A stretch of 64,000 bases of DNA from NCBI RefSeq assembly GCF_002964785.1, contig NZ_PQCC01000001.1, positions 300,676 through 364,675 of the forward strand, given 5' to 3'. The notes below the pieces were generated by a model that did not search any database, had not been told where the DNA came from, and saw nothing but the letters and a program-made list of their open reading frames with translations. Source of the DNA: Pseudoalteromonas sp. T1lg48. GTDB lineage: Bacteria > Pseudomonadota > Gammaproteobacteria > Enterobacterales > Alteromonadaceae. Positions 9,819 through 19,061 of the stretch are shown here, in pieces. Made by a program: the position numbers and the translations under genes. The first letter of the stretch is position 1; the number at the start of each line of letters is the position of its first letter.

Positions 9819-10874
9819 TTAGTTACGTTTGATGCTTACACGCTCGGTTACCGAGATATGCGCTTCAACGCGACGGTTTTCAGCGTGAGCTTCTTTTGTG
9901 TTAGCAGGGTTAAGCAAACGCTCTTCACCCATACCAACGGTCTCAACACGAGAAGCTGAAATACCATCATCGATTAGTTGCTTAGCAACGCCGTCAGCAC
10001 GCTTTTTAGAAAGCTTTTTGTTGTAACCGGCATCGCCTACCGCTGAAGCATGACCTTCAAGCAGTACGTTAGTTTGTGGATACTTGTTCATGAAATCAGC
10101 TACTTTCTGGATATCATCCAAGTAGCGCTGGTTTACGTCAGAGTTGTCGTGTGGGAAACGTACTAACAAGCTAACCTTGTCACCTTTTTCCATGTAACGA
10201 GTACAACCAGACGCATCAACCGCATCTTCCATTGGCGTGTTTGCACACTTATCATTGGCATCAAGTACGCCGTCTTTATCCGTGTCTTTTGGCTCTGGCT
10301 TTGGAGCAACAACTACTGGTGCCGGCTCTACCTTTTTAGGCTCTGGCTTGTCACCAAAGTGGTAGCTAACACCTAGTTTCAGACCAAAATCTGAATGGTT
10401 CTGGTTTAAGCCTTCGTAGTAGTTGGCTTCACCGAAAAATGCCCAGTTGTAACGGAAGTGGCTTCGGAAACCGAAACCTAGGTTAGCCGCGTTGAAGTCG
10501 TCGTAAACATCAAACTTCTTTGCACCTAGTACACCGTAGAAAGTGTCGTTGAAGTGATATAGTACATCAGCACCGTAACGCTCACCTGTTTTGTGATTTT
10601 CTGAGTTTTCTTTGTCAAGTTCCAGGGCTGCAAATTCTAGACGCGCAGTCCAGTACTCGTTGAAGCGGTAGCCTACCTCGATACCTGAACCGAAAGACTC
10701 ACCAAGAGCTACATTGGCAGGGGTTGCGCCCTGAATGTTATCCCAGTCAGCCCAGAAGTAATCGGCGAATACGCCAATATGAATACCTTCATGAGGATTT
10801 TTCTGTTCTTCAGCAACAGCCGCTTGTGATGCCATTGCTAATACGATAGCTGCAGAAAGTGATTTGATTTTCAT
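9819..10874 (-). CDS. OmpA-family outer-membrane protein
   Basis: A 351-residue outer-membrane protein. Its signal peptide (MKIKSLSAAIVLAMASQAAVA, cut before EE) is followed by an N-terminal eight-stranded-barrel-like region (about residues 22-175). A Pro/Lys-rich hinge comes next, then a calcium-type repeat DTDKDGVLDANDKCANTP and a C-terminal OmpA peptidoglycan-binding domain (VLLEGHASAVGDAGYN ... ERLLNPANTKEAHAENRRVE). It anchors the outer membrane to the cell wall and probably forms a small pore. I chose ATG 10874 over 10883 because GGA sits 5 nt upstream and the signal peptide begins there. It has a long upstream region and its own terminator. Confidence 0.93.
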   Translation of the reverse strand: MKIKSLSAAIVLAMASQAAVAEEQKNPHEGIHIGVFADYFWADWDNIQGATPANVALGESFGSGIEVGYRFNEYWTARLEFAALELDKENSENHKTGERYGADVLYHFNDTFYGVLGAKKFDVYDDFNAANLGFGFRSHFRYNWAFFGEANYYEGLNQNHSDFGLKLGVSYHFGDKPEPKKVEPAPVVVAPKPEPKDTDKDGVLDANDKCANTPMEDAVDASGCTRYMEKGDKVSLLVRFPHDNSDVNQRYLDDIQKVADFMNKYPQTNVLLEGHASAVGDAGYNKKLSKKRADGVAKQLIDDGISASRVETVGMGEERLLNPANTKEAHAENRRVEAHISVTERVSIKRN

Positions 10875-11552
10875 TGTTTCCATCCCATTTTACGATTATC
10901 GATTTTGCGCATTAAGGTTAAGTGGTTAACATCCTTAAAGCGCCAAGTAAGGGGTCCTTCGTGTGCCTCTTACTTAGTTATATTCCGATGATTCATTAAT
11001 CTATCAGCCGACATTTCTTGCTTTTATCGCAGGCGCTATAAGCACCAGGTCTAGATCCGCGCTAACAGGTTCCAACACATCTACATTGTAGACTAATTAA
11101 GTAACTTCGCTTCTTAACTTAATCAGGCAGGTTATATTAAAGCATTATGTTCCTGAATATAAGATGATTTTAGTATAAAAGTAGTAAAATTCCTGCCTTA
11201 ATGCAAAGTGCCCTGGGATAAAAAATAGTCTTCAACTGGCTGTCAACAGGAATCGGAGATTAACTAACTGCTGTGGTTAACTTGGCGTGCCAAACTTGCA
11301 AACCAGCCCTTAATGCAAGCAATTAAAACCAAATGCTTAAAATGCCCTAATAGCCTTCTATTCGTTACATATATCCCGAGGCATTATTTTCTCGGCCTGG
11401 AATATCCGTTTAACAGCAGCCGTGAAAGCTTAATCCTACTTTTTGGAAGACATAGCAGTGTAGAAAAAACGTACAGAAATATAGCACTTGTTACTGGACA
11501 ATTGGGCGCAGCTACCTACAATAGCGGCGCACATAAATTTGTAGGGGTTTGC
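10875..11552. other. 678-bp intergenic region between ompA-like and trmA (divergent)
   Basis: This gap must hold the divergent promoters of the OmpA-family gene and trmA. An open frame running from 11313 into trmA is an in-frame extension with no counterpart in TrmA proteins and poor coding character, so I exclude it. The right half is AT-rich. I see no tRNA, insertion sequence or clear terminator, and I cannot fix promoter boxes with confidence. Confidence 0.6.
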
Positions 11553-12650
11553 ATGCCAGTAATAGAAATCGACGAGTCTGGGTACGATCAGCAATTAGCA
11601 GAAAAAGAGCAGCGTATTCTTGCGCAATTTTCTCGCTTTGGTGTCAATCAGTTAGAAGTATTTGCTTCGGCCCCGAAACATTACCGGCAACGTGCGGAAT
11701 TTCGCGTTTGGCATGATGGTGATGACCTCTATCACATTATGTTCGATCAACAGAGCAAAGAAAAAGTCCGTGTTGATCGCTTCGACCCGGGTGCCGAATT
11801 GATCAATGAGCTGATGAGCGCCATGATCGCCGAGCTCAAAGACAATGAGGTGATGCGCCGTAAGCTGTTTCAAATCGATTATCTAACAACACTAAGCGGC
11901 AACGCCCTTATCAGCCTGCTCTACCACAAGCCTTTGGATGAACAATGGCTTGAAGCGGCTCAGGACTTACAGGCACGATTGCAACAGCGCTTTAATGTCG
12001 AGCTTATTGGCCGCGCCCGCAAACAAAAGCAGGTACTGGCCACGGATTACGTAATCGAGCAACTCGAAGTCAACGGTCGCACCTACACCTATCAGCAGGT
12101 GGAAAACAGCTTTACCCAACCCAATGCTAAGGTTAACGAGCTGATGCTGGCCTGGGCTCAGGACATCTGTACACCACTAAGCAATGATCTGCTTGAGCTT
12201 TACTGTGGTAACGGCAATTTTTCAATCGCCCTGGCAGACTCGTTTAACCGCGTGCTGGCTACGGAAATTTCTAAGTCGTCGGTGCACTCGGCACAATATA
12301 ATATTGCCGCTAATAAGGTCGAGAATCTGGACATTATCCGCATGAGTAGCGAAGAGTTTACTCAGGCAATGCGAAAGGAGCGAACCTTTACCCGCTTAGG
12401 CGATATCGATCTACACAGCTACGATTGTCAAACCATCCTAGTCGATCCGCCACGGGCCGGAATGGATGAGCTGACCTGTAAGCTTACCAGCGAGTACGAC
12501 AATATTATCTATATCTCATGTAACCCAGAAACACTGGAACGTGACCTGGAGATACTGACACAAACCCATGAAATCGCCCGTTTTGCTATTTTTGATCAGT
12601 TCCCCTATACCCACCATATTGAGTCCGGGGTTTACCTAAAACGCAAATAA
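11553..12650 (+). CDS. trmA: tRNA (uracil-5-)-methyltransferase TrmA
   Basis: SAM-dependent methyltransferase that makes m5U54 in the T-loop of tRNA. The SAM-binding motif [16 protein letters not shown], the DPPRAGMD motif and the catalytic cysteine in [12 protein letters not shown] are all visible. Starting at ATG 11553 gives 365 residues, against 366 for E. coli TrmA, and the N-terminus ([20 protein letters not shown]) aligns with the family. A GGGG run lies about 6 nt upstream. The upstream in-frame extension to 11313 is not supported. A bidirectional terminator follows. Confidence 0.96.
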   Translation: MPVIEIDESGYDQQLAEKEQRILAQFSRFGVNQLEVFASAPKHYRQRAEFRVWHDGDDLYHIMFDQQSKEKVRVDRFDPGAELINELMSAMIAELKDNEVMRRKLFQIDYLTTLSGNALISLLYHKPLDEQWLEAAQDLQARLQQRFNVELIGRARKQKQVLATDYVIEQLEVNGRTYTYQQVENSFTQPNAKVNELMLAWAQDICTPLSNDLLELYCGNGNFSIALADSFNRVLATEISKSSVHSAQYNIAANKVENLDIIRMSSEEFTQAMRKERTFTRLGDIDLHSYDCQTILVDPPRAGMDELTCKLTSEYDNIIYISCNPETLERDLEILTQTHEIARFAIFDQFPYTHHIESGVYLKRK

Positions 12651-12660
12651 AAACAAAAAA

Positions 12661-12680
12661 AACCGCATCAAGATGCGGTT
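12661..12680. terminator. Bidirectional terminator between trmA and dsbA paralog
   Basis: AACCGCATC-AA-GATGCGGTT with an A-tract before and eight T's after serves trmA on the plus strand and the dsbA pair on the minus strand. Confidence 0.93.
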
Positions 12681-12700
12681 TTTTTTATTATTGGCTGTAC

Positions 12701-13333
12701 TTACTTCTTGGCTAAGTAGTTGATCAGCTCTGCGATATCTTCCGGCTCGGTAACGCCAGAATCACGACCTAAGATCAAACGATATTTGCCGTTAACGATA
12801 AAGGTAGGTACGGCTTTGAGGGCACCCTTCTCTTTATAATATTCTTGGTCGCGCTGCATCTTTGACGCTTTAGTACGTACCGCAAAGCCTTCGAACAACT
12901 TATCGAACTTCTCGGCATCGACGCCATTAGCCACAAATACATCCCTTACATCGGCCATTTCGTTAAACTGGGCACGTTTGTTGTGAATGTGGTTAAAGAT
13001 GGCGGCAACCAGGAGTTCTTTTTCTGGCAAAACACTGGCCGTTGCCAGCGCTTGCGACAACATATCCTGGTTTTCAGCACTGCGGCCACCCATAAAGTTT
13101 ACATGGCTGCGCTTAAAGCTCACGCCTTCATTAAGCTTGGGCTTAACATCCTTTAGTAAGCCTTCGTAGGCATTACAGGCCGGACAATAGAAAGAAAAGA
13201 ATTCTTTTACTTCGGGTTTACGACTGGCACGCTCGGATACCACTTCATAGTGAGTACCTTCTTCAAACTGTGCTGCCAATGCTGTCAAAGGTAATGCCAG
13301 CGCCATTAGGGCTAGGGCGATAAACTTCTTCAT
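12701..13333 (-). CDS. DsbA-like thiol:disulfide oxidoreductase with CPAC active site
   Basis: A 210-residue periplasmic DsbA-family protein. A signal peptide (MKKFIALALMALALPLTALA) precedes the thioredoxin-like active site FYCPACNAYE (C50, C53) and the cis-Pro loop KAVPTFIVNGKYRL. The usual DsbA dipeptide is Pro-His; here it is Pro-Ala, so the redox potential or partner may differ. Start ATG 13333 has GGAG 9 nt upstream; the TTG at 13348 is rejected. It lies 16 nt downstream of a second dsbA gene, in the same order and orientation, so it looks like a diverged tandem duplicate in one operon. Confidence 0.9.
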   Translation of the reverse strand: MKKFIALALMALALPLTALAAQFEEGTHYEVVSERASRKPEVKEFFSFYCPACNAYEGLLKDVKPKLNEGVSFKRSHVNFMGGRSAENQDMLSQALATASVLPEKELLVAAIFNHIHNKRAQFNEMADVRDVFVANGVDAEKFDKLFEGFAVRTKASKMQRDQEYYKEKGALKAVPTFIVNGKYRLILGRDSGVTEPEDIAELINYLAKK

Positions 13334-13349
13334 ACCTTTATTCTCCAAA

Positions 13350-13970
13350 TTATTTTTCTAATAGATAATTAACGAGCTCATTTAGCTCTTGTTGCGACTT
13401 CACTGTGTGCACATGCACCTTGTACTTGTCGTTAACAATGATAGTAGGAACACCGGTCAAAGCACCCGCCTTGGTATAGGCTTCTTGTGCTTCCAGCGCC
13501 GCTTTTTCACCGGCTAATACCGGCATGCTGCTCGAAAGCATGGCATAACGCTCGGCACCAATACCCTGCTCCGCCAACAATTTTTCTACCGCTTGCTGAG
13601 ACTGCAGCGGCTCACGCTGGCGATGGATGCTGTCAAAAATAGCGGCGGCAACCTGATCGCCCTTACCTTCCTGCTCAGCAATTAGGTAGGCCGTAGTCAG
13701 ACGGTTTTGCGCCGCTTTGTCTAAACGTAAAAAGTTTACATGACTTTTAATCAAGGGCACGTCTTTTGGCAAGGCGTCCTTAAGCGCATCGACCGCCGGC
13801 TCAAGGCGATAGCAATGAGGGCAGTAAAAAGAAAAGAACTCGGTTACCTTGTCACTTTCCGAGGCCTTGGTGTCGAGCACTTGGTAATGCTCACCTGCTT
13901 TAAAGTCCGCTGCCCAGGCGGCTACGGGTAAACAAAGTAGTAATAACGAACGTGTTAGTGTTTTTATCAT
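13350..13970 (-). CDS. dsbA: Thiol:disulfide interchange protein DsbA
   Basis: Periplasmic oxidase that introduces disulfide bonds into secreted proteins. The 206 residues include a signal peptide (MIKTLTRSLLLLCLPVAAWA), the canonical active site FYCPHCYRLEP (C50, C53) and the cis-Pro loop TGVPTIIVNDKYKV. The start at ATG 13970 has AGAGA upstream. It is located 34 nt after srkA, as in E. coli and Shewanella (yihE-dsbA), so the two are likely co-transcribed. The periplasmic disulfide machinery is also needed by type II secretion, encoded nearby. Confidence 0.94.
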   Translation of the reverse strand: MIKTLTRSLLLLCLPVAAWAADFKAGEHYQVLDTKASESDKVTEFFSFYCPHCYRLEPAVDALKDALPKDVPLIKSHVNFLRLDKAAQNRLTTAYLIAEQEGKGDQVAAAIFDSIHRQREPLQSQQAVEKLLAEQGIGAERYAMLSSSMPVLAGEKAALEAQEAYTKAGALTGVPTIIVNDKYKVHVHTVKSQQELNELVNYLLEK

Positions 13971-14004
13971 AATCGTCTCTTTTAAATTCAATTTGGCTGC
14001 GCGC

Positions 14005-14982
14005 TTATGGCATCAGTTTAAGCGCCGGCTCGTCTAACGCCGCCAGTTGCTCTTTTAATGCCAGGGTTTGCTGCTCCCAGTATTTGTCTTGTGCGAACCA
14101 GGAAAAGTTCCGCTCAAATGCCGGATCCTGCCAACGTTTGGCAATCCAGCCCATGTAATGCACCATACGCATGGCGCGCAATGGCTCGATCAAACGCAAC
14201 TGGCCGTGCTCAAAATGGGCAAATTCCTCATAGGCATTGACCAGGGTATCAAGCTGGATCAACTGGTTATGCCTATCACCATTGAGCATCATCCATAGGT
14301 CCTGCATTGCCGGGCCCTGACGGCTATCATCAAGGTCGACAAAGGTCAGCATGTGATCTGCAGACCAGAGAATGTTGCCAGCGTGGCAATCGCCATGCAA
14401 GCGTATAGTAGCAACACTCTGGTATAAGCGGCTAGCTTTGTCGATAACCTGATCGAGCACGGTGTAAAAAGGTAAAGACATTGCCTCACTTACCAAGTTA
14501 CTGTGCTGCAAATGAACCTTGGCTTGATGAAGGTATTCGTCACACCCCAACACCGGCCGTGTGACAAAGGGTTTTGCCGCCGCCACCTTGTGCATTCGGC
14601 CAATTAAACGCCCAAGTTGCTCCAGCTGATCAAGATTATCCATCTCAAACTGACGACCGCCGACGCTGGGGAACAGCGTAAAACGATAGCCCTTATGCTC
14701 AAATAGCGTTTGACCTTCGATGCACAGCGGTGCCACCACCGGCACCTCGGCCTCTTGCAGCTCGGCACTGAAACTGTGCTCTTCAAGAATTTGCTCGTTA
14801 CTCCAGCGCTCAGGGCGATAGAATTTAGCCACATAGCGGCGCTTATCCTCAGCCATAAACTGATAAACGCGGTTTTCGTAACTATTGAGCGCCAACAGGC
14901 CAGACTCGGCGTAGATGCCCACTTCATCGAGGGCATCTAAAATGGTATCCGGGGTCAGGGAGGCAAAACTAAATTCGCTCAC
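14005..14982 (-). CDS. srkA: Stress response kinase SrkA (YihE/RdoA)
   Basis: Ser/Thr protein kinase of the choline-kinase-like fold linked to envelope stress survival in E. coli. The 325 residues carry the catalytic loop LHGDCHAGNILW and the metal-binding VDLDDSRQGPAMQDLW. The start is GTG 14982 with AGGGG 9 nt upstream, one base after the ccoG stop, which implies translational coupling with ccoG. It is followed by dsbA, the classic partner. Confidence 0.93.
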   Translation of the reverse strand: MSEFSFASLTPDTILDALDEVGIYAESGLLALNSYENRVYQFMAEDKRRYVAKFYRPERWSNEQILEEHSFSAELQEAEVPVVAPLCIEGQTLFEHKGYRFTLFPSVGGRQFEMDNLDQLEQLGRLIGRMHKVAAAKPFVTRPVLGCDEYLHQAKVHLQHSNLVSEAMSLPFYTVLDQVIDKASRLYQSVATIRLHGDCHAGNILWSADHMLTFVDLDDSRQGPAMQDLWMMLNGDRHNQLIQLDTLVNAYEEFAHFEHGQLRLIEPLRAMRMVHYMGWIAKRWQDPAFERNFSWFAQDKYWEQQTLALKEQLAALDEPALKLMP

Positions 14983-14983
14983 C

Positions 14984-16417
14984 TCAGCGCCCCTTAAAGA
15001 AATTACTGCTTTGCTTAATTTTCGTCTCGGGATCGGTCACCGGGTAGAGCACAAAATTAAACTCTGTCATCGGCTTTTTCAGATCATATGGGTCGATAAC
15101 CACAGACAAGGGCACATCGTGAGAACGTCCAGGTGCGACGCTAAACTCAAGCTGACCTATAACCTGATAATGCTCCAACCCTTCAATTTCAATACGGAAC
15201 TGCTGGGGCACCTGCGCCTTATTTAATACCTTAAGGGTGTAGGTGTTTTCTACTAACCCTTCAAAGGTTGTGCGATAAAGCTGGTTACGGTCACGAATAA
15301 TATCCAAATCCATGGGCACCCGCATGGCAATGTTGACGGCCAGCGCACCAATGAGAATTAGGAGGATAATAGAGTAACCCACCAACTTGCCGCGTACCGG
15401 CTTAGTTTTCTCGGCAGAAGCCTCAAGGTTGCGCTCAGTGGTGTATGAAATAAGCCCGCGAGGGTAATTCATCTTATCCATAACGCCATCACAAGCATCG
15501 ATACAGGCACCACAGTTGATACATTCGTATTGCAGACCATTACGAATATCGATGCCGGTAGGACATACCTGCACACACAGGTTACAGTCGATACAATCAC
15601 CCAGGCCTAACTCTTTGGGATCTTGCTTGCGGCCTCGAGGGCCCCGGTTTTCACCGCGCTTAGCGTCATAGCTTACGGTAAAGGTGTCTTTATCGAACAT
15701 CGCCGACTGGAAGCGTGAATAAGGGCAAATATGCAAACACATAATTTCCCGCATCCAGCCCGCATTACCATAGGTACACAGAGCAAACACTACTATGCTT
15801 AAGAGTGCATACCCCCCCACCGACAAGGTCACAAAGTCGGGCACGAGTTCACGCATGGGAGTGAAATAACCGACAAAGGTGATGGCGGTATACAAGGAAA
15901 ACAGTAACCAACTGCCATGTTTGGCACTTTTACGCCAAAACTTATCAAAGTCCATGGGGCGTTGGTCCAGCTTTTTACGTTGGTTGGCGGTACCTTCGAA
16001 TTTTTCTTCAAACCAGATAAAGATAAAGGTCCACACCGTTTGTGGGCAGGTATAGCCACACCAGACACGGCCATAAAAGGTGGTAACCAAAAACAGTGCA
16101 AAGGCGGCAATCATAAAGATAAAGGCCAGGATGGTTAAATCTTGCGGCCAGAAGGTCAATGCAAAGATACTGAACTGTTGGTTATCAATATCGAAGAGTA
16201 CCGCTTGCTGGCCATTGTAGTTAACCCATGGCAACAACATAAAGGCAAGCATGCCGATTAAGCCTATACGCTGCCTCAGCAACTGGTGTAGTCCGGTGAC
16301 GGCGCGCACATAAATGCGGTTACGGGGATTAAATCTATCGTATTCGGCCCCACTGGGCTTTTCGATTTTCACGTCACTGGGTATATTTTTTACCTTGATC
16401 CGCTGCTCTTTTTCCAT
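14984..16417 (-). CDS. ccoG: Cytochrome cbb3 oxidase accessory protein CcoG (FixG/RdxA)
   Basis: A 477-residue membrane-bound iron-sulfur protein that helps assemble the copper centre of cbb3-type oxidases. Several hydrophobic segments in the first 230 residues are followed by two ferredoxin-type 4Fe-4S motifs (CIDCNLCVQVCPTG and CINCGACIDACDG). A C-terminal immunoglobulin-like FixG domain follows. The ccoNOP genes it serves are not in this window. It heads the ccoG-srkA-dsbA-dsbA run on the minus strand. Confidence 0.94.
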   Translation of the reverse strand: MEKEQRIKVKNIPSDVKIEKPSGAEYDRFNPRNRIYVRAVTGLHQLLRQRIGLIGMLAFMLLPWVNYNGQQAVLFDIDNQQFSIFALTFWPQDLTILAFIFMIAAFALFLVTTFYGRVWCGYTCPQTVWTFIFIWFEEKFEGTANQRKKLDQRPMDFDKFWRKSAKHGSWLLFSLYTAITFVGYFTPMRELVPDFVTLSVGGYALLSIVVFALCTYGNAGWMREIMCLHICPYSRFQSAMFDKDTFTVSYDAKRGENRGPRGRKQDPKELGLGDCIDCNLCVQVCPTGIDIRNGLQYECINCGACIDACDGVMDKMNYPRGLISYTTERNLEASAEKTKPVRGKLVGYSIILLILIGALAVNIAMRVPMDLDIIRDRNQLYRTTFEGLVENTYTLKVLNKAQVPQQFRIEIEGLEHYQVIGQLEFSVAPGRSHDVPLSVVIDPYDLKKPMTEFNFVLYPVTDPETKIKQSSNFFKGR

Positions 16418-16630
16418 CTTAGTTCCTCAACACCAGGGATATAGGAATGGGCAAACTCACCTAACTCGTGATTAGGTTTGTGCTTTGGCGCAAGTATATC
16501 AATTCGGCCGCCAAAATGATGCAGGTAAGGCGTTATATTTCGCCCTAAGCGCCTTATAAAGCTTGCCTTTAAAACACAGAGTTTACTACACTATCAGCGT
16601 AACCATAGCCACCTAGATCAAGGTTTACTC

Positions 16631-16972
16631 ATGAAGAAGTTATTACTGTTGGTCGTTATTTTGCTAGCCCTGCTGAGTGTCGATCACCCTTTGATCAAAA
16701 ACCCCCGAGACAAGATTCTTGGTAAGGTGGTTTCGGATTTAAGTGACTCGACTCAGGTACAGCGGGAAGTGAGGGCAAAACATGCATTAACCGAAATCCG
16801 CTCACAACTGAACTTAGACAAAGAGCAAGACGCCCATCTTGCCGACAATTTGAGAACGGTTATTGGTATGTATCAATGGGAAAAGCGATATTGTAAAAAT
16901 AGGGAATTGAACCAGTTCTTCTATGGTGACGACCTATTGCAAAGCTGCGCCATTATTGCTGCGACTCATTAG
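16631..16972 (+). CDS. Hypothetical protein with N-terminal membrane segment
   Basis: A 113-residue protein I do not recognise. A hydrophobic N-terminus (MKKLLLLVVILLALLSVDHP) is a signal anchor or signal peptide, followed by a mostly helical, charged domain with two cysteines (KRYCKNRE, LLQSCAII). It is divergent from ccoG. AAGGTT lies about 6 nt upstream of the ATG. It is probably co-transcribed with the small downstream gene, 6 nt away. Confidence 0.7.
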   Translation: MKKLLLLVVILLALLSVDHPLIKNPRDKILGKVVSDLSDSTQVQREVRAKHALTEIRSQLNLDKEQDAHLADNLRTVIGMYQWEKRYCKNRELNQFFYGDDLLQSCAIIAATH

Positions 16973-16978
16973 GTAACC

Positions 16979-17176
16979 ATGGACTTTTCAGCACTCAATA
17001 AAAAGCAGGGCGACTCTTTTGCCGAACATAAACGTCTGCTGCAGCAACTGAGCAAGGGTAAAACAGTTCTCTGTAAGCATTGCCAAGGCACCATCAGCCT
17101 GCAACTTGCCGAGCCAGGCTTTGCCAAGGTCAGCTGCGCCAAGGGTTGCACCGACCTGCTACTGCAACTTGGATAA
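16979..17176 (+). CDS. Small putative zinc-ribbon protein
   Basis: A 65-residue protein with four cysteines in a CKHC (x18) CAKGC pattern, suggestive of a small zinc ribbon. TAGGTAACC stands just before the ATG. I do not recognise the family. It is placed 6 nt after the preceding hypothetical gene. Confidence 0.55.
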   Translation: MDFSALNKKQGDSFAEHKRLLQQLSKGKTVLCKHCQGTISLQLAEPGFAKVSCAKGCTDLLLQLG

Positions 17177-17218
17177 GCTACCCTCTTAGCCTATACAGGT
17201 TATACCCTCAATAGCGAG

Positions 17219-17824
17219 TTAGGCTTCCCAGTGCGGCTCATCGTCAAACAAACCACTTTGCACCGCAGCCAACTCAATGAGTTCGGCAAACCCCAGACTA
17301 AAATCGGCCATCATATCAATAAGCGAGTCGTTAAACGCCTGCTCACCCTGACCGCTGTTTGCCGCGTGCGTGTTAAATTGCTCGGCATCGGCAAACAACC
17401 CAAGCACAGTCACCGCCTGAGCGAGCATTTCTTTGCATTGCTCGGAGCAGGAAGAAGCACTTAGCAAGGGCTCGAGGTAGTAATTCACACCAAGTACAAA
17501 ACCTTTAGCCCACAGGTGCAAGTCGGCATCGGCAACCAAGTTATCCTGCCAGCGCTGTGCTACCCGAATATTGTCGGTGAGTTTAAAGCCGCTCTCATAT
17601 ACCTGCTCGCTGATCTGCTGATGCAAACTCATCAACGCAAACAAAACACTTTCATCGCAATCAACAGCGCTCTCACCGAGCACCTCTTGCAACCATACTT
17701 CTTCTTCAATGGGTGCTGGCGCACAGATCAGGGCAAAGAGATAGCCCTGAACCTGAGCCAATGGCATTGCCCCACGGGCCTCATCAAGGTATTCGCGCAA
17801 AGGCGTTAACAACTGCTCACGCAT
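17219..17824 (-). CDS. UPF0149 (YecA/YgfB) family protein
   Basis: A 201-residue acidic, mostly helical protein. The segments QVQGYLFALICAPAPIEEE, VWLQEVLGE and WAKGFVLGVNYYLEPLL resemble the YecA/YgfB UPF0149 family, whose function is not well settled. It lacks the C-terminal SEC-C zinc motif of some members. The start overlaps the gspN stop by one base (TAATG type), so it is translationally coupled to the end of the T2SS operon, though no role in secretion is known. Confidence 0.7.
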   Translation of the reverse strand: MREQLLTPLREYLDEARGAMPLAQVQGYLFALICAPAPIEEEVWLQEVLGESAVDCDESVLFALMSLHQQISEQVYESGFKLTDNIRVAQRWQDNLVADADLHLWAKGFVLGVNYYLEPLLSASSCSEQCKEMLAQAVTVLGLFADAEQFNTHAANSGQGEQAFNDSLIDMMADFSLGFAELIELAAVQSGLFDDEPHWEA

Positions 17825-18588
17825 TAGAAATTGATCCGATAGCGACCATCAGCTCCCTGTGCACCAAGGAACTGCACCGCATCATGAACATCCTTGGGTA
17901 GGCTGGCATCCGGTTTGATAAAGCCGTTCACACTGAACTGGCCGCGGTCGTTAAAACCGGCATCAACTTGAAGACCCAAGCGGTTTTCTTTGGTTACCGT
18001 CACTTTAGCGGCACCATTAACACAGCTAAGGTCACCTTCAAGCTCGCCAATACTAAACCAGCCATTACGACCCTTAACACTGATATCCGCCGAGCTGATG
18101 GTGCCGCTCAATTCCTGGCAATGAGGCTCACCTAACTGGTAGTTATCCAGTTCCATAAACACTCGGCCCTTGGCCTCTGTGGGGAGAGGCAGTCGGACAC
18201 GCTGTAAAACCTGTTCAAGTGACAACCGCGCCTGCGCATCGTTAAGCTGCAATTGCTTGTTAAATAAACCATAGAGCAATTGACCCTGCGCCGAGATTTC
18301 ATTGGTATTGCGCTTGTTGCCGACCACCAGGTCCGTATTCAGCTGGCCCTGCAATAATGCCAGCGGCTGCACCTGCCATTTCACCTTACTAACATATTGG
18401 CCCTGATACCTCACTCCATGCACCTGTCCTTGCCACAAAGTGCCCGTAGCCGGACCCAGTTGTAAACCTGGTGGTAATTCCTCTTTAAACCACTGCAAGG
18501 CTACCGACGCGGGTAACAGGGCAATAGCGAAAACCAGCAAAAAAACAACAAATACAACGGCTAGACCGCTGATTTTCTTAACAGACAT
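17824..18588 (-). CDS. gspN: Type II secretion protein GspN
   Basis: A 254-residue inner-membrane protein with one N-terminal membrane helix (residues 6-30) and a periplasmic beta-rich domain (LQWFKEELPPGLQLGPATGTLWQG, typical of GspN). GspN is an accessory component, absent from some T2SS. It is the last gsp gene of the operon, 2 nt after gspM. Confidence 0.9.
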   Translation of the reverse strand: MSVKKISGLAVVFVVFLLVFAIALLPASVALQWFKEELPPGLQLGPATGTLWQGQVHGVRYQGQYVSKVKWQVQPLALLQGQLNTDLVVGNKRNTNEISAQGQLLYGLFNKQLQLNDAQARLSLEQVLQRVRLPLPTEAKGRVFMELDNYQLGEPHCQELSGTISSADISVKGRNGWFSIGELEGDLSCVNGAAKVTVTKENRLGLQVDAGFNDRGQFSVNGFIKPDASLPKDVHDAVQFLGAQGADGRYRINF

Positions 18589-18590
18589 AG

Positions 18591-19061
18591 TTACTCCAGA
18601 ACAATACGACTAACGCGGACATGGCCCGGTTTTGGATCTAAAGACAGTTCGATATTACTAATTGTTACGCCATGATTTTTGACTATGTCGTCCAACCAGG
18701 CCAGCAGCTGATTAAAGGGCACGCTATCAATATTTAGACGTAAGCCTTCACCACTGGGTTGCATTCTGCTTATCTCGATTTGATAGCGCGAGCGCGTGCT
18801 GTTCACCACTTGGGTTACATTGCCGCCCGAGGCCACTTTAACGGCGCCGCCCTTGGCCTTAATCTGAACCACGCTCTGTTGTACAAACTGCAGCAGCTCT
18901 TGCTGTTTACCCAATTCTTGTTTGGCATCGGCAACGGCGTTATTTAACGGCCGATAGATCACCATCACAAAAAAGAAAATAATAAAAATCACGCCGGCAA
19001 TGCTTAGCAAACGCTGCTCTTGTGGCTTCAATGATTGCCAATAATTCGTTAATGCGCTCAT
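18591..19061 (-). CDS. gspM: Type II secretion protein GspM
   Basis: A 156-residue bitopic inner-membrane protein. A cytoplasmic N-terminus (LTNYWQSLKPQEQRLLSIAG), one membrane helix (about 19-38), a coiled-coil stretch and a periplasmic ferredoxin-like domain follow in order. It pairs with GspL in the inner-membrane platform. The start overlaps the gspL stop by one base. Confidence 0.93.
   Translation of the reverse strand: MSALTNYWQSLKPQEQRLLSIAGVIFIIFFFVMVIYRPLNNAVADAKQELGKQQELLQFVQQSVVQIKAKGGAVKVASGGNVTQVVNSTRSRYQIEISRMQPSGEGLRLNIDSVPFNQLLAWLDDIVKNHGVTISNIELSLDPKPGHVRVSRIVLE

Noticed and set aside
11313..11552. In-frame extension of 80 codons upstream of trmA
   Set aside because: TrmA proteins begin at the equivalent of ATG 11553, which has a good ribosome binding site and gives 365 residues; the extension has no counterpart in the family.
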